DNA of 64,000 nt from Oscillospiraceae bacterium. GTDB lineage: Bacteria > Bacillota > Clostridia > Oscillospirales > Acutalibacteraceae. The notes below the pieces were generated by a model. That model worked only from the letters and a program-made list of their open reading frames with translations, had not been told where the DNA came from and ran no database searches. Shown piece by piece: positions 27,534 through 36,152 of the stretch. A program made the position numbers and the translations under genes. The stretch spans positions 210,013 to 274,012 of the forward strand of contig SVOW01000002.1 of assembly GCA_015066175.1 (NCBI GenBank), read 5' to 3'. Within the stretch, counting starts at the first letter, position 1; each line of letters starts with the position of its first letter.

Positions 27534-28391
27534 TTATTTAAAACAATCTCTGTGATGAACTGTTGTTCTGTATCCCAACGAATCAATAAAATCATTGAAA
27601 ATTTCAGCAAAAGTAACTGAACGGTGATGGCCACCTGTACAACCGAAACCGATCACAAGCTGACTTTTACCTTCATTTTTTGATAACGGAAGAATAAACA
27701 ATATAAATTCTTCAAGCATTCTTCTTAATTTCTGACTGTTTTCATCACGCATTACAAATTCACGGACGTCTTTATCAAGACCTGTTTTATCGCGTAATTC
27801 AGGCACATAATAAGGATTTACAAGACCACGCATATCAAAAACATAGTCGCAATCACGGGGAATGCCATGCTTATAACCGAATGAAATGAAATTCACCACA
27901 AATGAGTCTTCCGGTCGTGATAAGAAAGCATCTTTAACTCTGCTTCTCAGCTGAATAACAGAAAGATTTGTGCTGTCAATTACAATATCTGAAATATTTT
28001 TAACAGGCTGCAAATATTGCCTTTCCATAGTAACCGCATCGGTAACAGAAAGAGTTGAATCCTTATTTATAAGCGGATGAAGACGGCGTGTTTCTTTAAA
28101 ACGCCTGATTAAAACATCATCGTCAGCATCAATAAACAGTATTCTGAATTTATAATTACTGCTTCTTGCTTTGTCAAGCACAGTAATAAGATTTGCAAAA
28201 GAAAGACCGGCACGCATATCAATTACAACAGCAACTTTATCTGCTTCATCACATTCTTTTACCTCTTTCAGAAAAGCAGGGAGAAGCGTCGGAGGTATAT
28301 TATCAGCACAAAAATAACCGATATCCTCTAACGCATTTACCGCGTTTGATTTTCCTGCACCTGACATTCCGGTTACAATTAAAACATCCAT
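27534..28391 (-). CDS. rapZ: RNase adapter/nucleotide-binding protein RapZ (YvcJ)
   Basis: MDVLIVTGMSGAGKSNAVNALEDIGYFCADNIPP; VIGFGCTGGHHRSVTFAE. Confidence 0.96.
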   Translation of the reverse strand: MDVLIVTGMSGAGKSNAVNALEDIGYFCADNIPPTLLPAFLKEVKECDEADKVAVVIDMRAGLSFANLITVLDKARSSNYKFRILFIDADDDVLIRRFKETRRLHPLINKDSTLSVTDAVTMERQYLQPVKNISDIVIDSTNLSVIQLRSRVKDAFLSRPEDSFVVNFISFGYKHGIPRDCDYVFDMRGLVNPYYVPELRDKTGLDKDVREFVMRDENSQKLRRMLEEFILFILPLSKNEGKSQLVIGFGCTGGHHRSVTFAEIFNDFIDSLGYRTTVHHRDCFK

Positions 28392-28405
28392 TTGCCACAC
28401 CCGAA

Positions 28406-29311
28406 TTATATAAACTTAACTTCTGTTTCTAAAAAAATACCTTTTTGTTCTAAAACTTCATCACGTACAAAATCAATCAGGTCCATAATATCAGACGATG
28501 TTGCGTTGTTTTTGTTGATAATAAAGCCGCAATGTTTTTCGCTGACCTGAGCACCACCGATTGATTTGCCTCTGAGACCGCACTCTTCGATAAGCTGACC
28601 TGCAAAATGCCCTTCAGGTCTTTTAAAAGTACTGCCTGCACTTGGAAATTCGAGAGGTTGCTTTTCCTTTCTTTTTCCCATCAATTCGTTCATTTTGCCT
28701 TCAATTTCAGTCCTACTTCCCTTTTTCAGTTTAAAAATTGCTGACACAATAATTTTGTCACTGTCAACAAAAACACTGTTTCTGTAGGTAAGTTCCATTT
28801 CTTCATTAGATAAAGTGCCTTTTTCACCGTCGAAAGTAATATAATCGCAGCTTACGGCAACATCTTTCATTTCACCGCCGTATGCGCCTGCATTCATATA
28901 CATAGCGCCACCTACAGTGCCGGGAATACCATATGCAAATTCAAGTCCTGAAAGAGAATTCTCAAGGGCAAAACGGCAAAGTTTCATAAGGCTGCAACCT
29001 GACTGACAAAAAATAGTTGTGTCGTCAATAAGCCTGATATCATCAAATCCTTTGCCGATATGGATAACTACATTATCAATGCCTTTATCGCTTACAAGAA
29101 TATTACTTCCGTTGCCAAGAATAAAAGGACGGACAGAAAATTCTTTACATTTTTTTACAGCTTCAAAAAGTGATTTTTCATCTTTAGGGCAAAGCATAAT
29201 TTTTGCATTGCCCCCTGTTCTGAAACTGGAATACATCTTCATCGGGACATCCTTAATGATTTCACAGTTGATATTTTCGCCGAAATCAAACATGTTTTCA
29301 GAATATTCCAT
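28406..29311 (-). CDS. murB: UDP-N-acetylmuramate dehydrogenase
   Basis: SSFRTGGNAKIM; GIPGTVGGAMYMNAGAYGGEM; PSAGSTFKRPEGHFAGQLIEECGL. Confidence 0.96.
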   Translation of the reverse strand: MEYSENMFDFGENINCEIIKDVPMKMYSSFRTGGNAKIMLCPKDEKSLFEAVKKCKEFSVRPFILGNGSNILVSDKGIDNVVIHIGKGFDDIRLIDDTTIFCQSGCSLMKLCRFALENSLSGLEFAYGIPGTVGGAMYMNAGAYGGEMKDVAVSCDYITFDGEKGTLSNEEMELTYRNSVFVDSDKIIVSAIFKLKKGSRTEIEGKMNELMGKRKEKQPLEFPSAGSTFKRPEGHFAGQLIEECGLRGKSIGGAQVSEKHCGFIINKNNATSSDIMDLIDFVRDEVLEQKGIFLETEVKFI

Positions 29312-29335
29312 GAAAACCTCCAAAATTAATTTAAA

Positions 29336-30286
29336 TTATCTTTCAAGAAGTGCAGCACCGATAATACCTGCATCGTTTTTAAGCTCAGCAACGCAGATTT
29401 TTGTGCTTCGTTCAAACTGTTTATTGTAAATTTCAGCGTGTACTTTTTCAGTAAGAGGAACGATAAGGTTATCTTTTTCGTTACTGATACCGCCACCAAC
29501 ACAAAGAACTTCGGGCTGAAGTGCGTTTATAATATTAGCAACACCGATTGCAACATACCAGATGTATTTATCAACGACTTCTGCACCTGCTTTGTCGCCT
29601 TTTCTCATAGCATCCCATGCAGTTCTGCCGCTTGCTTTGTTGATATCTCCGCCTGTGAGTTCCCACATAATGCTGTCTTTATTTTCAAGCATTTTTTCTT
29701 TTGTCTGTCTGATAAGTGCAGTTGCAGAAGCATATGCTTCCCAACAGCCTTTTCTGCCACAGTTACACTGAATGCCGTCAGCAAAAATTACCGTATGACC
29801 GCATTCACCGGCTGCATCACCAATACCTGTTACGAGCTTACCATCTATAATAATACCGCTGCCTACGCCTGTGCCGAGAGTAACTGCTACAAGGTTTTTG
29901 CATCCGTTACCTGCACCTGCATATGCTTCACCGAGAGCCGCACAGTTAGCATCGTTATCGATATGTACGGGCTTTCCTGAAAGTCTTTCACTCAACATAT
30001 CTCTTGCGGGCACCATATGGAAATCAAGGTTATTTGAAAATTCAATTTTACCTGTTGTTTTGTTGATTGAACCGGGAATACCAACGCCGATTGATTCAAC
30101 ATCATCAAGTGTGATTTTTGCATCATCAAGTGCAAGGTCAACAGCCCTTTTGATATCATCAAAAATTTCTTCAGCAGGTCTGGGAGCATTTGTTTTTACA
30201 GTTCCTCTGCCGATGATATTAAATTTTTCATCAATAACACCTACTGCAATGTTTGTTCCGCCAAGGTCTACACCAATTTTATACAT
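29336..30286 (-). CDS. ROK family protein, glucokinase-like
   Basis: MYKIGVDLGGTNIAVGVID; GTGVGSGIIIDGKL; CGHTVIFADGIQCNCGRKGCWEAYAS. Confidence 0.93.
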   Translation of the reverse strand: MYKIGVDLGGTNIAVGVIDEKFNIIGRGTVKTNAPRPAEEIFDDIKRAVDLALDDAKITLDDVESIGVGIPGSINKTTGKIEFSNNLDFHMVPARDMLSERLSGKPVHIDNDANCAALGEAYAGAGNGCKNLVAVTLGTGVGSGIIIDGKLVTGIGDAAGECGHTVIFADGIQCNCGRKGCWEAYASATALIRQTKEKMLENKDSIMWELTGGDINKASGRTAWDAMRKGDKAGAEVVDKYIWYVAIGVANIINALQPEVLCVGGGISNEKDNLIVPLTEKVHAEIYNKQFERSTKICVAELKNDAGIIGAALLER

Positions 30287-30322
30287 TTTAATTACCTCCG
30301 TAATTTTGTTAATAAATTTATT

Positions 30323-31291
30323 TTATGATTTCTGCCATGATTCAAGTTCTTTTTCGTCAGGCATTATGTCATCAGTCATGCCAAGACTGTGAAGAAGTTC
30401 ACGTGCAGCATTATATCCCATTTTTTTCTGCCTGTTATTCATTGCGGCAGCCTCAATAATAATTGACAAGTTTCTGCCGGGTTTTACAGGAACTGTAGTA
30501 ACAGGAACATCTACACCGAGAATGTTCATTTTTTCGTCTTCAAGACCTAAACGATCGTAGATTTTTTTGTTATCCCACAGTTCAAGCTGAACTACCATAT
30601 CAATTTTTTCAGTAAGCTTTACGGCACCCATACCGAAGATTCTTCGGGCATTGATAATACCTACGCCACGCAGTTCTATGTAATGTCTGATATTATCAGG
30701 CGCAGAGCCGACAAGTGTTTTTTCCGAAACACGTCTTATTTCTACAGCGTCATCTGCAATAAGTCTGTGACCACGTTTGATAAGTTCAAGAGCAGTTTCA
30801 CTTTTACCTACACCGCTGTCACCGAGAATCAGCACACCTTCGCCACTGACTTCAAGCAAAACGCCATGACGTGTAATACGAGGTGCAAGTTCTACATTCA
30901 GATACGCGATAATTGTAGACATACAACGTGAAGTCTGATCAAGAGTGAGCAACAACGGCACTTCGTGTTTCTGTGCAAGTGCAATGTATTTTTCCGGTAA
31001 TTCAAGACCTCTTGTAATAATTATACAAACGGGCTGTTTTTCAAGAAGTCTTTCGAAAGTCTTTTCGCCTTCATCTTCAGGAAGACTCTTCATATATTCA
31101 AGTTCAGTAAGACCTATAAACTGAACACGGTCTGAGTCAAAATATTCCTCATAGCCACACAAAAACATTCCTGGACGGTTAACGTCAGCAGTTGAAACGT
31201 AAATGTCAGATGCAGCTTTCGGCATATACAGCACTTCAAATTTATGGTCCTTGATTATTTTTTCAAGGGACACAGTATATTTTTGCATCAT
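30323..31291 (-). CDS. hprK: HPr kinase/phosphorylase
   Basis: GDSGVGKSETALELIKRGHRLIADDAVEIR; GIGI-type INARRIFGMGAV; PVKPGRNLSIIIEAAAMNNRQKKMGYNAA. Confidence 0.97.
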   Translation of the reverse strand: MMQKYTVSLEKIIKDHKFEVLYMPKAASDIYVSTADVNRPGMFLCGYEEYFDSDRVQFIGLTELEYMKSLPEDEGEKTFERLLEKQPVCIIITRGLELPEKYIALAQKHEVPLLLTLDQTSRCMSTIIAYLNVELAPRITRHGVLLEVSGEGVLILGDSGVGKSETALELIKRGHRLIADDAVEIRRVSEKTLVGSAPDNIRHYIELRGVGIINARRIFGMGAVKLTEKIDMVVQLELWDNKKIYDRLGLEDEKMNILGVDVPVTTVPVKPGRNLSIIIEAAAMNNRQKKMGYNAARELLHSLGMTDDIMPDEKELESWQKS

Positions 31292-31393
31292 ATTTTCACA
31301 TCCTATGCACATTATCCATATTATTATAAACTATTTTTCAGAAACTTCCAACACTTTTTTCTAAATTTAATAAAATAATTTTATAAAAATTTC

Positions 31394-31422
31394 TTGCAAT
31401 TTAATTTTAGATATGATATTAT
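31394..31422 (+). promoter_or_regulatory. Promoter of tRNA-Thr
   Basis: TTGCAA - 17 nt - TATTAT, 18 nt before the tRNA. Confidence 0.6.
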
Positions 31423-31440
31423 ATTGTGCGTTAAGTGTGT

Positions 31441-31516
31441 GCTGCTATGGCTCAGGAGGCAGAGCACATCCTTGGTAAGGATGAGGTCACCGGTTCGAAT
31501 CCGGTTAGCAGCTCCA
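31441..31516 (+). tRNA. tRNA-Thr(GGT), CCA encoded
   Basis: GCTGCTA...TAGCAGC-T-CCA; anticodon arm CATCC TTGGTAA GGATG. Confidence 0.95.
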
Positions 31517-31553
31517 AAAATCGACAATCTTCATCAGAAGGTTGTCGATTTTT
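31517..31553 (+). terminator. Terminator after tRNA-Thr
   Basis: AAAAATCGACAATCTT CATCAG AAGGTTGTCGATTTTT. Confidence 0.85.
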
Positions 31554-31556
31554 ACT

Positions 31557-31640
31557 TATTACTTCTTCTCTATTCACTCTTCACTAAACTTCGGGTCGAT
31601 TTTCGGGAAGTAATAAGTGAGAAGTAATAGTGAAGAAGTT
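31557..31640. repeat. Degenerate inverted/tandem minirepeat
   Basis: Left arm TTATTACTTCTTCTCTATTCACTCTTCAC..., right arm GAAGTAATAAGTGAGAAGTAATAGTGAAGAAG, partly reverse-complementary with repeated AGTGAAG/AAGTAATA units. Confidence 0.5.
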
Positions 31641-31709
31641 TGATTGTAATTTTGGTTTAAGTGTGATATAATTAAAAAATATCAAGGTTTGAAAAGGACT
31701 AACAAACTT

Positions 31710-32261
31710 ATGAAACACTGCGGAACACAAAAGTTAGAAACAGACAGATTGATTTTAAGAAGATATGTGAGTGAAGATGCGGCTGCAATGTATAAGAATT
31801 GGGCATCCGATTCAGAAGTCACTAAATACTTAATGTGGCAGACTCATTCAAGTCAAGAGGTAAGCCAAAACATAGTTGATGACTGGACAAAGCAATATTT
31901 TAACAATAATTATTACCATTGGGCCATTGTCTTAAAGAGCAACGGAGATGAACCGATTGGTGACATTGCCGTGGTACATATGAATGAAGAAGTTTCTATG
32001 ATGCATATTGGATATTGCATAGGAAGAGCTTGGTGGCATCAGGAAATTACATCAGAAGCACTCAAAGCAGTTATGGATTTTCTGTTTGATGTAGTGGATG
32101 TGAGTCGCATTGAATCAAGACACGACCCGAGAAATCCAAACTCCGGCAAAGTAATGCAAAAATGCGGAATGAAATATGAAGGGACTTTGCGTAGTTCTGA
32201 TCGGAATAATCAAGGCATTTGCGATGCTTGCTATTACGCACTATTAAAATCAGAACGCTAA
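31710..32261 (+). CDS. GNAT-family N-acetyltransferase (RimJ/RimL-like)
   Basis: KLETDRLILRRYVSEDAAAMYKNWASDSEVTKYL; RIESRHDPRNPNSGKVMQKCGMKYEG. Confidence 0.9.
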   Translation: MKHCGTQKLETDRLILRRYVSEDAAAMYKNWASDSEVTKYLMWQTHSSQEVSQNIVDDWTKQYFNNNYYHWAIVLKSNGDEPIGDIAVVHMNEEVSMMHIGYCIGRAWWHQEITSEALKAVMDFLFDVVDVSRIESRHDPRNPNSGKVMQKCGMKYEGTLRSSDRNNQGICDACYYALLKSER

Positions 32262-32287
32262 CTTTTAATCTTATCAGGAGGCTTTAT

Positions 32288-33571
32288 ATGAAAGCTGCTT
32301 TTTACACACTCGGATGCAAAGTTAATCAGTATGAATCTGAAGCTATGGCTGAACAGCTTATTAAAAACGGTTACAAAATCGTAAGCCATACAGAAAAAGC
32401 AGATGTTTTCATTGTGAACTCCTGCACTGTTACAGCCTCAGGTGACCAAAAAACCCGTCAAGCTGTAAGAAGATTCAAGAAAAATAATCCTGATGCTTGT
32501 GTTGTGCTTACAGGTTGTATGCCTCAGGCCTACCCTGAAAATTCAGAAAAACTCATTGAAGCAGATATTGTTATCGGCAATAAAAACAACGATACACTTG
32601 TAAAGGCATTAAATGAATTTTTTGATAAAAAAGAGCGTCTTATCAATATTGAACTTCACGAAAACGGTGATTCATTCAGAGGTACGCTGATTTCTGATTT
32701 TCAGAACAGAACACGCGCATTTCTTAAAATTCAGGACGGATGCAACAGATTCTGCACTTATTGTATTATCCCCACTTCACGCGGTCGCTCTCGTTCAAAA
32801 CCCCTTGAAGATATTCAGAAAGAACTTGATTCCATTGCTGAAAAAGGCTACAAGGAAGTTGTTCTTGTTGGTATTAACCTTTCTTCATACGGCAAAGATA
32901 TAGGCGAAAAGTTTACAGACGCAGTAAAGCTTGCATGTGAAACAAAGGGAATCGAACGTGTCAGACTTGGTTCGCTTGAGCCTGATCATATCACTGATGA
33001 AGTTATTGATGAACTTGCTGAATTTGACAATTTCTGCCCGCAGTTTCATATCTCACTGCAGAGTGGTTGTGATAATACTCTGAAAAGAATGAACAGACAT
33101 TACACTGCAGAAGAATATTATAATCTCTGCAAAAAACTACGTTCAACTTTTGTCGATGCTACTATCACAACTGATATTATGGTAGGCTTTTCGCTTGAAA
33201 GCGATGAGGATTTTGAAGAAAGCCTTGATTTTGCAAAGAAAATCGGTTTCGAAAAAGTCCACGTCTTCCCCTATTCTGTCAGAAAAGGCACAAGAGCAGA
33301 AAAACTTCCTCAACTTGAAAAGAGAGTCAAAGAAGAAAGAGCAAAAAAAATGACTGCTGTTTGTGAAGAAATTAGACAGAAATATCTTAAAAGTCAGGTT
33401 GGTAAAACCCTTGAAGTGCTTGTTGAAACGACAAACAAAGACGGCTTTTACGAAGGTTATACAAAAAATTATACCCCTGTGCTTGTTAAATGCACAGAGG
33501 ATATGTGTTCAGAAATTATTAAAGTTAAAATCACCGCAGTTGACGGCGACTATTGCATAGGAGAGTTTTAA
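32288..33571 (+). CDS. mtaB: tRNA (N6-L-threonylcarbamoyladenosine(37)-C2)-methylthiotransferase MtaB
   Basis: MKAAFYTLGCKVNQYESEAM; DGCNRFCTYCIIPTSRGRSRS radical SAM; C-terminal TRAM-like domain. Confidence 0.93.
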   Translation: MKAAFYTLGCKVNQYESEAMAEQLIKNGYKIVSHTEKADVFIVNSCTVTASGDQKTRQAVRRFKKNNPDACVVLTGCMPQAYPENSEKLIEADIVIGNKNNDTLVKALNEFFDKKERLINIELHENGDSFRGTLISDFQNRTRAFLKIQDGCNRFCTYCIIPTSRGRSRSKPLEDIQKELDSIAEKGYKEVVLVGINLSSYGKDIGEKFTDAVKLACETKGIERVRLGSLEPDHITDEVIDELAEFDNFCPQFHISLQSGCDNTLKRMNRHYTAEEYYNLCKKLRSTFVDATITTDIMVGFSLESDEDFEESLDFAKKIGFEKVHVFPYSVRKGTRAEKLPQLEKRVKEERAKKMTAVCEEIRQKYLKSQVGKTLEVLVETTNKDGFYEGYTKNYTPVLVKCTEDMCSEIIKVKITAVDGDYCIGEF

Positions 33572-33591
33572 GCAACTCTCCTATTTTTTTA
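33557..33591 (+). terminator. Terminator hairpin overlapping the mtaB stop codon
   Basis: ATAGGAGAGTTTTAAGCAACTCTCCTATTTTTTT. Confidence 0.8.
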
Positions 33592-34753
33592 TAATCACAA
33601 TATTTTCAGTTTTTTCCAGACCACAAGGAAGATTTTTTTCGCCTGTCAGTACAAAAATATCAGTAGCAAATGACTCAATATCAAAGATTCTTTTTGCGTT
33701 ATCATCAAGTTCTTTTATATCAGAATATTTCATAACAATGGGTAATGTTGCTTTTTCGCGTGCGGTTTTCAATATTTCTCTGCCTTTATCATTGAAACCG
33801 ATGACCCTGACATAAGGAACTTCTCTTTCAACATCTTCTTTCTCAATTCCGAGCAAAGCACAAAGACAGATTCGCCTGATTCGTGAAAGAGTGTATCTTT
33901 TTGTTTTGACTAATTCAAAAAATTCACTTAAACTACAGGCTTTTTGTGCAGCAGAATAAAGTCTGTTTTCCATTCCTTCTGACACATCAGGGAGATTTTT
34001 AAAATCATCCTCTGTAAAGTTTCTCAACTTTACAAGTATAGCCGCTTCAAGTCTTGTAAAGTCTTTAACTTTACAATTGTTTCTGTAACTCTCGAATATT
34101 TCATCATCAGATTTTTCGTTATTTCTGATAATTTCACGCAAAAGTGATGCTGAATAAAATCCGTTATTTTCATTAGTACTATCGTGGTCAACGCTTTCAC
34201 GCCTAATTGTGTAAAAATCAACATCAAGTCCTGCTTTTTTGCATTCAGATATATATTCACAAGCAAGGATATTATTAGGTGAAGAAAGTATATTGCCGAA
34301 ATTATCGCCAAATTGCTCTCTGATTGCCATTTCGCGTGCTTTAGGATACGACAAACCATCATTGAGAAACTTTAGTGTAACAGCAAAGAATTCATCTTTT
34401 TCAATTATTTCCGAAACCTTAACAAGTTCATCAATATTACCGCTCTCACTGCCAAATGAAAGTTCATTCACGCAGCCTAAACCTTTGATTACACCAACAC
34501 CGCCAAAAGCAAAACGCTGAGCTGATGCTGTTGCAAACACAAGCGGGTTTTCTACAACAAGGTCAACACCATTTTCGAGGCAAGCTCTTGCTCTTTCCCA
34601 TTTGGAAAATACGGCTGATTCCCCTCTTTGTACAAAATTACCGCTCATTACTGCAACAATGTGGGTTGCACCATTTTCACGCATTTTATCAATTATAAAC
34701 TTATGACCTTTGTGAAAAGGGTTAAATTCTGAAATTACAGCAGATATTTTCAT
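33581..34753 (-). CDS. tmcAL: tRNA(Met) cytidine acetate ligase (TmcAL/YlbM family)
   Basis: MKISAVISEFNPFHKGHKFIIDKMRENGATHIVAVMSGNFVQRGESAVFSKWERAR. Confidence 0.92.
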   Translation of the reverse strand: MKISAVISEFNPFHKGHKFIIDKMRENGATHIVAVMSGNFVQRGESAVFSKWERARACLENGVDLVVENPLVFATASAQRFAFGGVGVIKGLGCVNELSFGSESGNIDELVKVSEIIEKDEFFAVTLKFLNDGLSYPKAREMAIREQFGDNFGNILSSPNNILACEYISECKKAGLDVDFYTIRRESVDHDSTNENNGFYSASLLREIIRNNEKSDDEIFESYRNNCKVKDFTRLEAAILVKLRNFTEDDFKNLPDVSEGMENRLYSAAQKACSLSEFFELVKTKRYTLSRIRRICLCALLGIEKEDVEREVPYVRVIGFNDKGREILKTAREKATLPIVMKYSDIKELDDNAKRIFDIESFATDIFVLTGEKNLPCGLEKTENIVIIKK

Positions 34754-34861
34754 TTTACGACTTTCCTTTCGTAAAAACATCTTGAAAAATTATATCTTTT
34801 AGTATATAATAATACGGTAATTTATTTTTTTCAAGTAAAAGTTAATTTTGGAGGTAAGAAA

Positions 34862-36067
34862 ATGAAAGTTCTTGTTATCAACGCAGGTAGTTCATCTCTC
34901 AAATATCAGCTTATTGATATGGAAACAGAGCAGATGATTGCAAAAGGTATTTGCGAAAAGGTTGGTTTTGCAGGTCAGATTGACGGCAAAACAGCAGACG
35001 GCAGAAAGTTTTTCTATGAAGTTCCCCTTAAGAACCATACAGAAGCTTTTGTTGAAGTTAAAAAAGTTCTCACTGAAGGCGATTGTAAAGTTATCGACGA
35101 CCTTTCAGAAATCGCAGCAGTTGGCCATCGTGTTGTTCAGGGTGGTGCACTCTTCCAGAAGAGCGTGCTTATTGACGAAAAAGTTATAGAAGGTATCGAA
35201 AGCCTTTGCGACCTTGCCCCCCTTCACAACCCTGCTCACATTCAGGGTATCAGAGCTTGTTTTGAAGTCTTCGGACCTGATGTTCCTGAAATCGCAGTAT
35301 TTGACAATGCCTTCCACAGCACAATGCCTGAAGAAGCATATACATTCCCCATTCCTTATGAATACACAGAAAAATATCAGATCCGTCGCTATGGCTTCCA
35401 CGGCACATCACACCGCTTTGTAAGCGCTCGTTGTGCAGAAGTTATGGGCAAAGATATCAAAGACCTTAAAATTGTTACTTGTCACCTTGGTAACGGCTCA
35501 TCAATCACAGCAGTTAAAGGCGGCAAAGTTATCGACACAAGTATGGGTCTTACTCCCCTTGATGGTTTTGAAATGGGCACACGTTGCGGTGCTGTTGACC
35601 CTTCTGCAATTCTCTTCCTTATGGAAAAAGAAGGCTGGGATGCTAAAACAACAAGCGATGTTCTCAACAAAAAATCGGGTTACCTTGGCGTTTCAGGCGT
35701 TTCAAGTGATGACCGTGACCTTCTTAAAGCAATTGATGAAGGCAACGAAAGAGCTGCTCTTGCAAGAAAAATCCTTAAATATCAGGTACGTAAAGTTATC
35801 GGCAGCTACATCGCAGCAATGGACGGCGTAGATGCTATCGTATTCACAGGCGGTATCGGCGAAAACACAACAGACCTCCGCGAAGATGTTTGTTCAAACC
35901 TCACATACCTTGGCGTTAAAATTGATAAAGAAATCAACGATTCACTTATCCGTGGTAAAGAAGGCGAAATCAGCACAGCTGATTCAGCAGTTAAAGTGTT
36001 TGTTCTTCCCACAAACGAAGAACTTGCAATCGCTCGCGATACAAAAGAAATTGCAGAAAGCCTTTGA
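34862..36067 (+). CDS. ackA: Acetate kinase
   Basis: MKVLVINAGSSSLKYQLIDM; GFHGTSHRFVS; HLGNGSSITAVKGGKVIDTSMGLTPLDG. Confidence 0.98.
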   Translation: MKVLVINAGSSSLKYQLIDMETEQMIAKGICEKVGFAGQIDGKTADGRKFFYEVPLKNHTEAFVEVKKVLTEGDCKVIDDLSEIAAVGHRVVQGGALFQKSVLIDEKVIEGIESLCDLAPLHNPAHIQGIRACFEVFGPDVPEIAVFDNAFHSTMPEEAYTFPIPYEYTEKYQIRRYGFHGTSHRFVSARCAEVMGKDIKDLKIVTCHLGNGSSITAVKGGKVIDTSMGLTPLDGFEMGTRCGAVDPSAILFLMEKEGWDAKTTSDVLNKKSGYLGVSGVSSDDRDLLKAIDEGNERAALARKILKYQVRKVIGSYIAAMDGVDAIVFTGGIGENTTDLREDVCSNLTYLGVKIDKEINDSLIRGKEGEISTADSAVKVFVLPTNEELAIARDTKEIAESL

Positions 36068-36103
36068 TTTTCAGCTTCTAATTACAGTTTAACAAAACAA
36101 TCA

Positions 36104-36139
36104 ATAACAGCCAACCCGTAAAAGGTTGGCTGTATTTTT
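36104..36139 (+). terminator. Terminator after ackA
   Basis: ACAGCCAACC CGTAAAA GGTTGGCTGTATTTTT. Confidence 0.85.
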
Positions 36140-36152
36140 ATATCTGTTACAC

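Noticed and set aside
31394-31627. 77-aa ORF over tRNA-Thr
   Set aside because: Reads through tRNA and terminator; not protein-like
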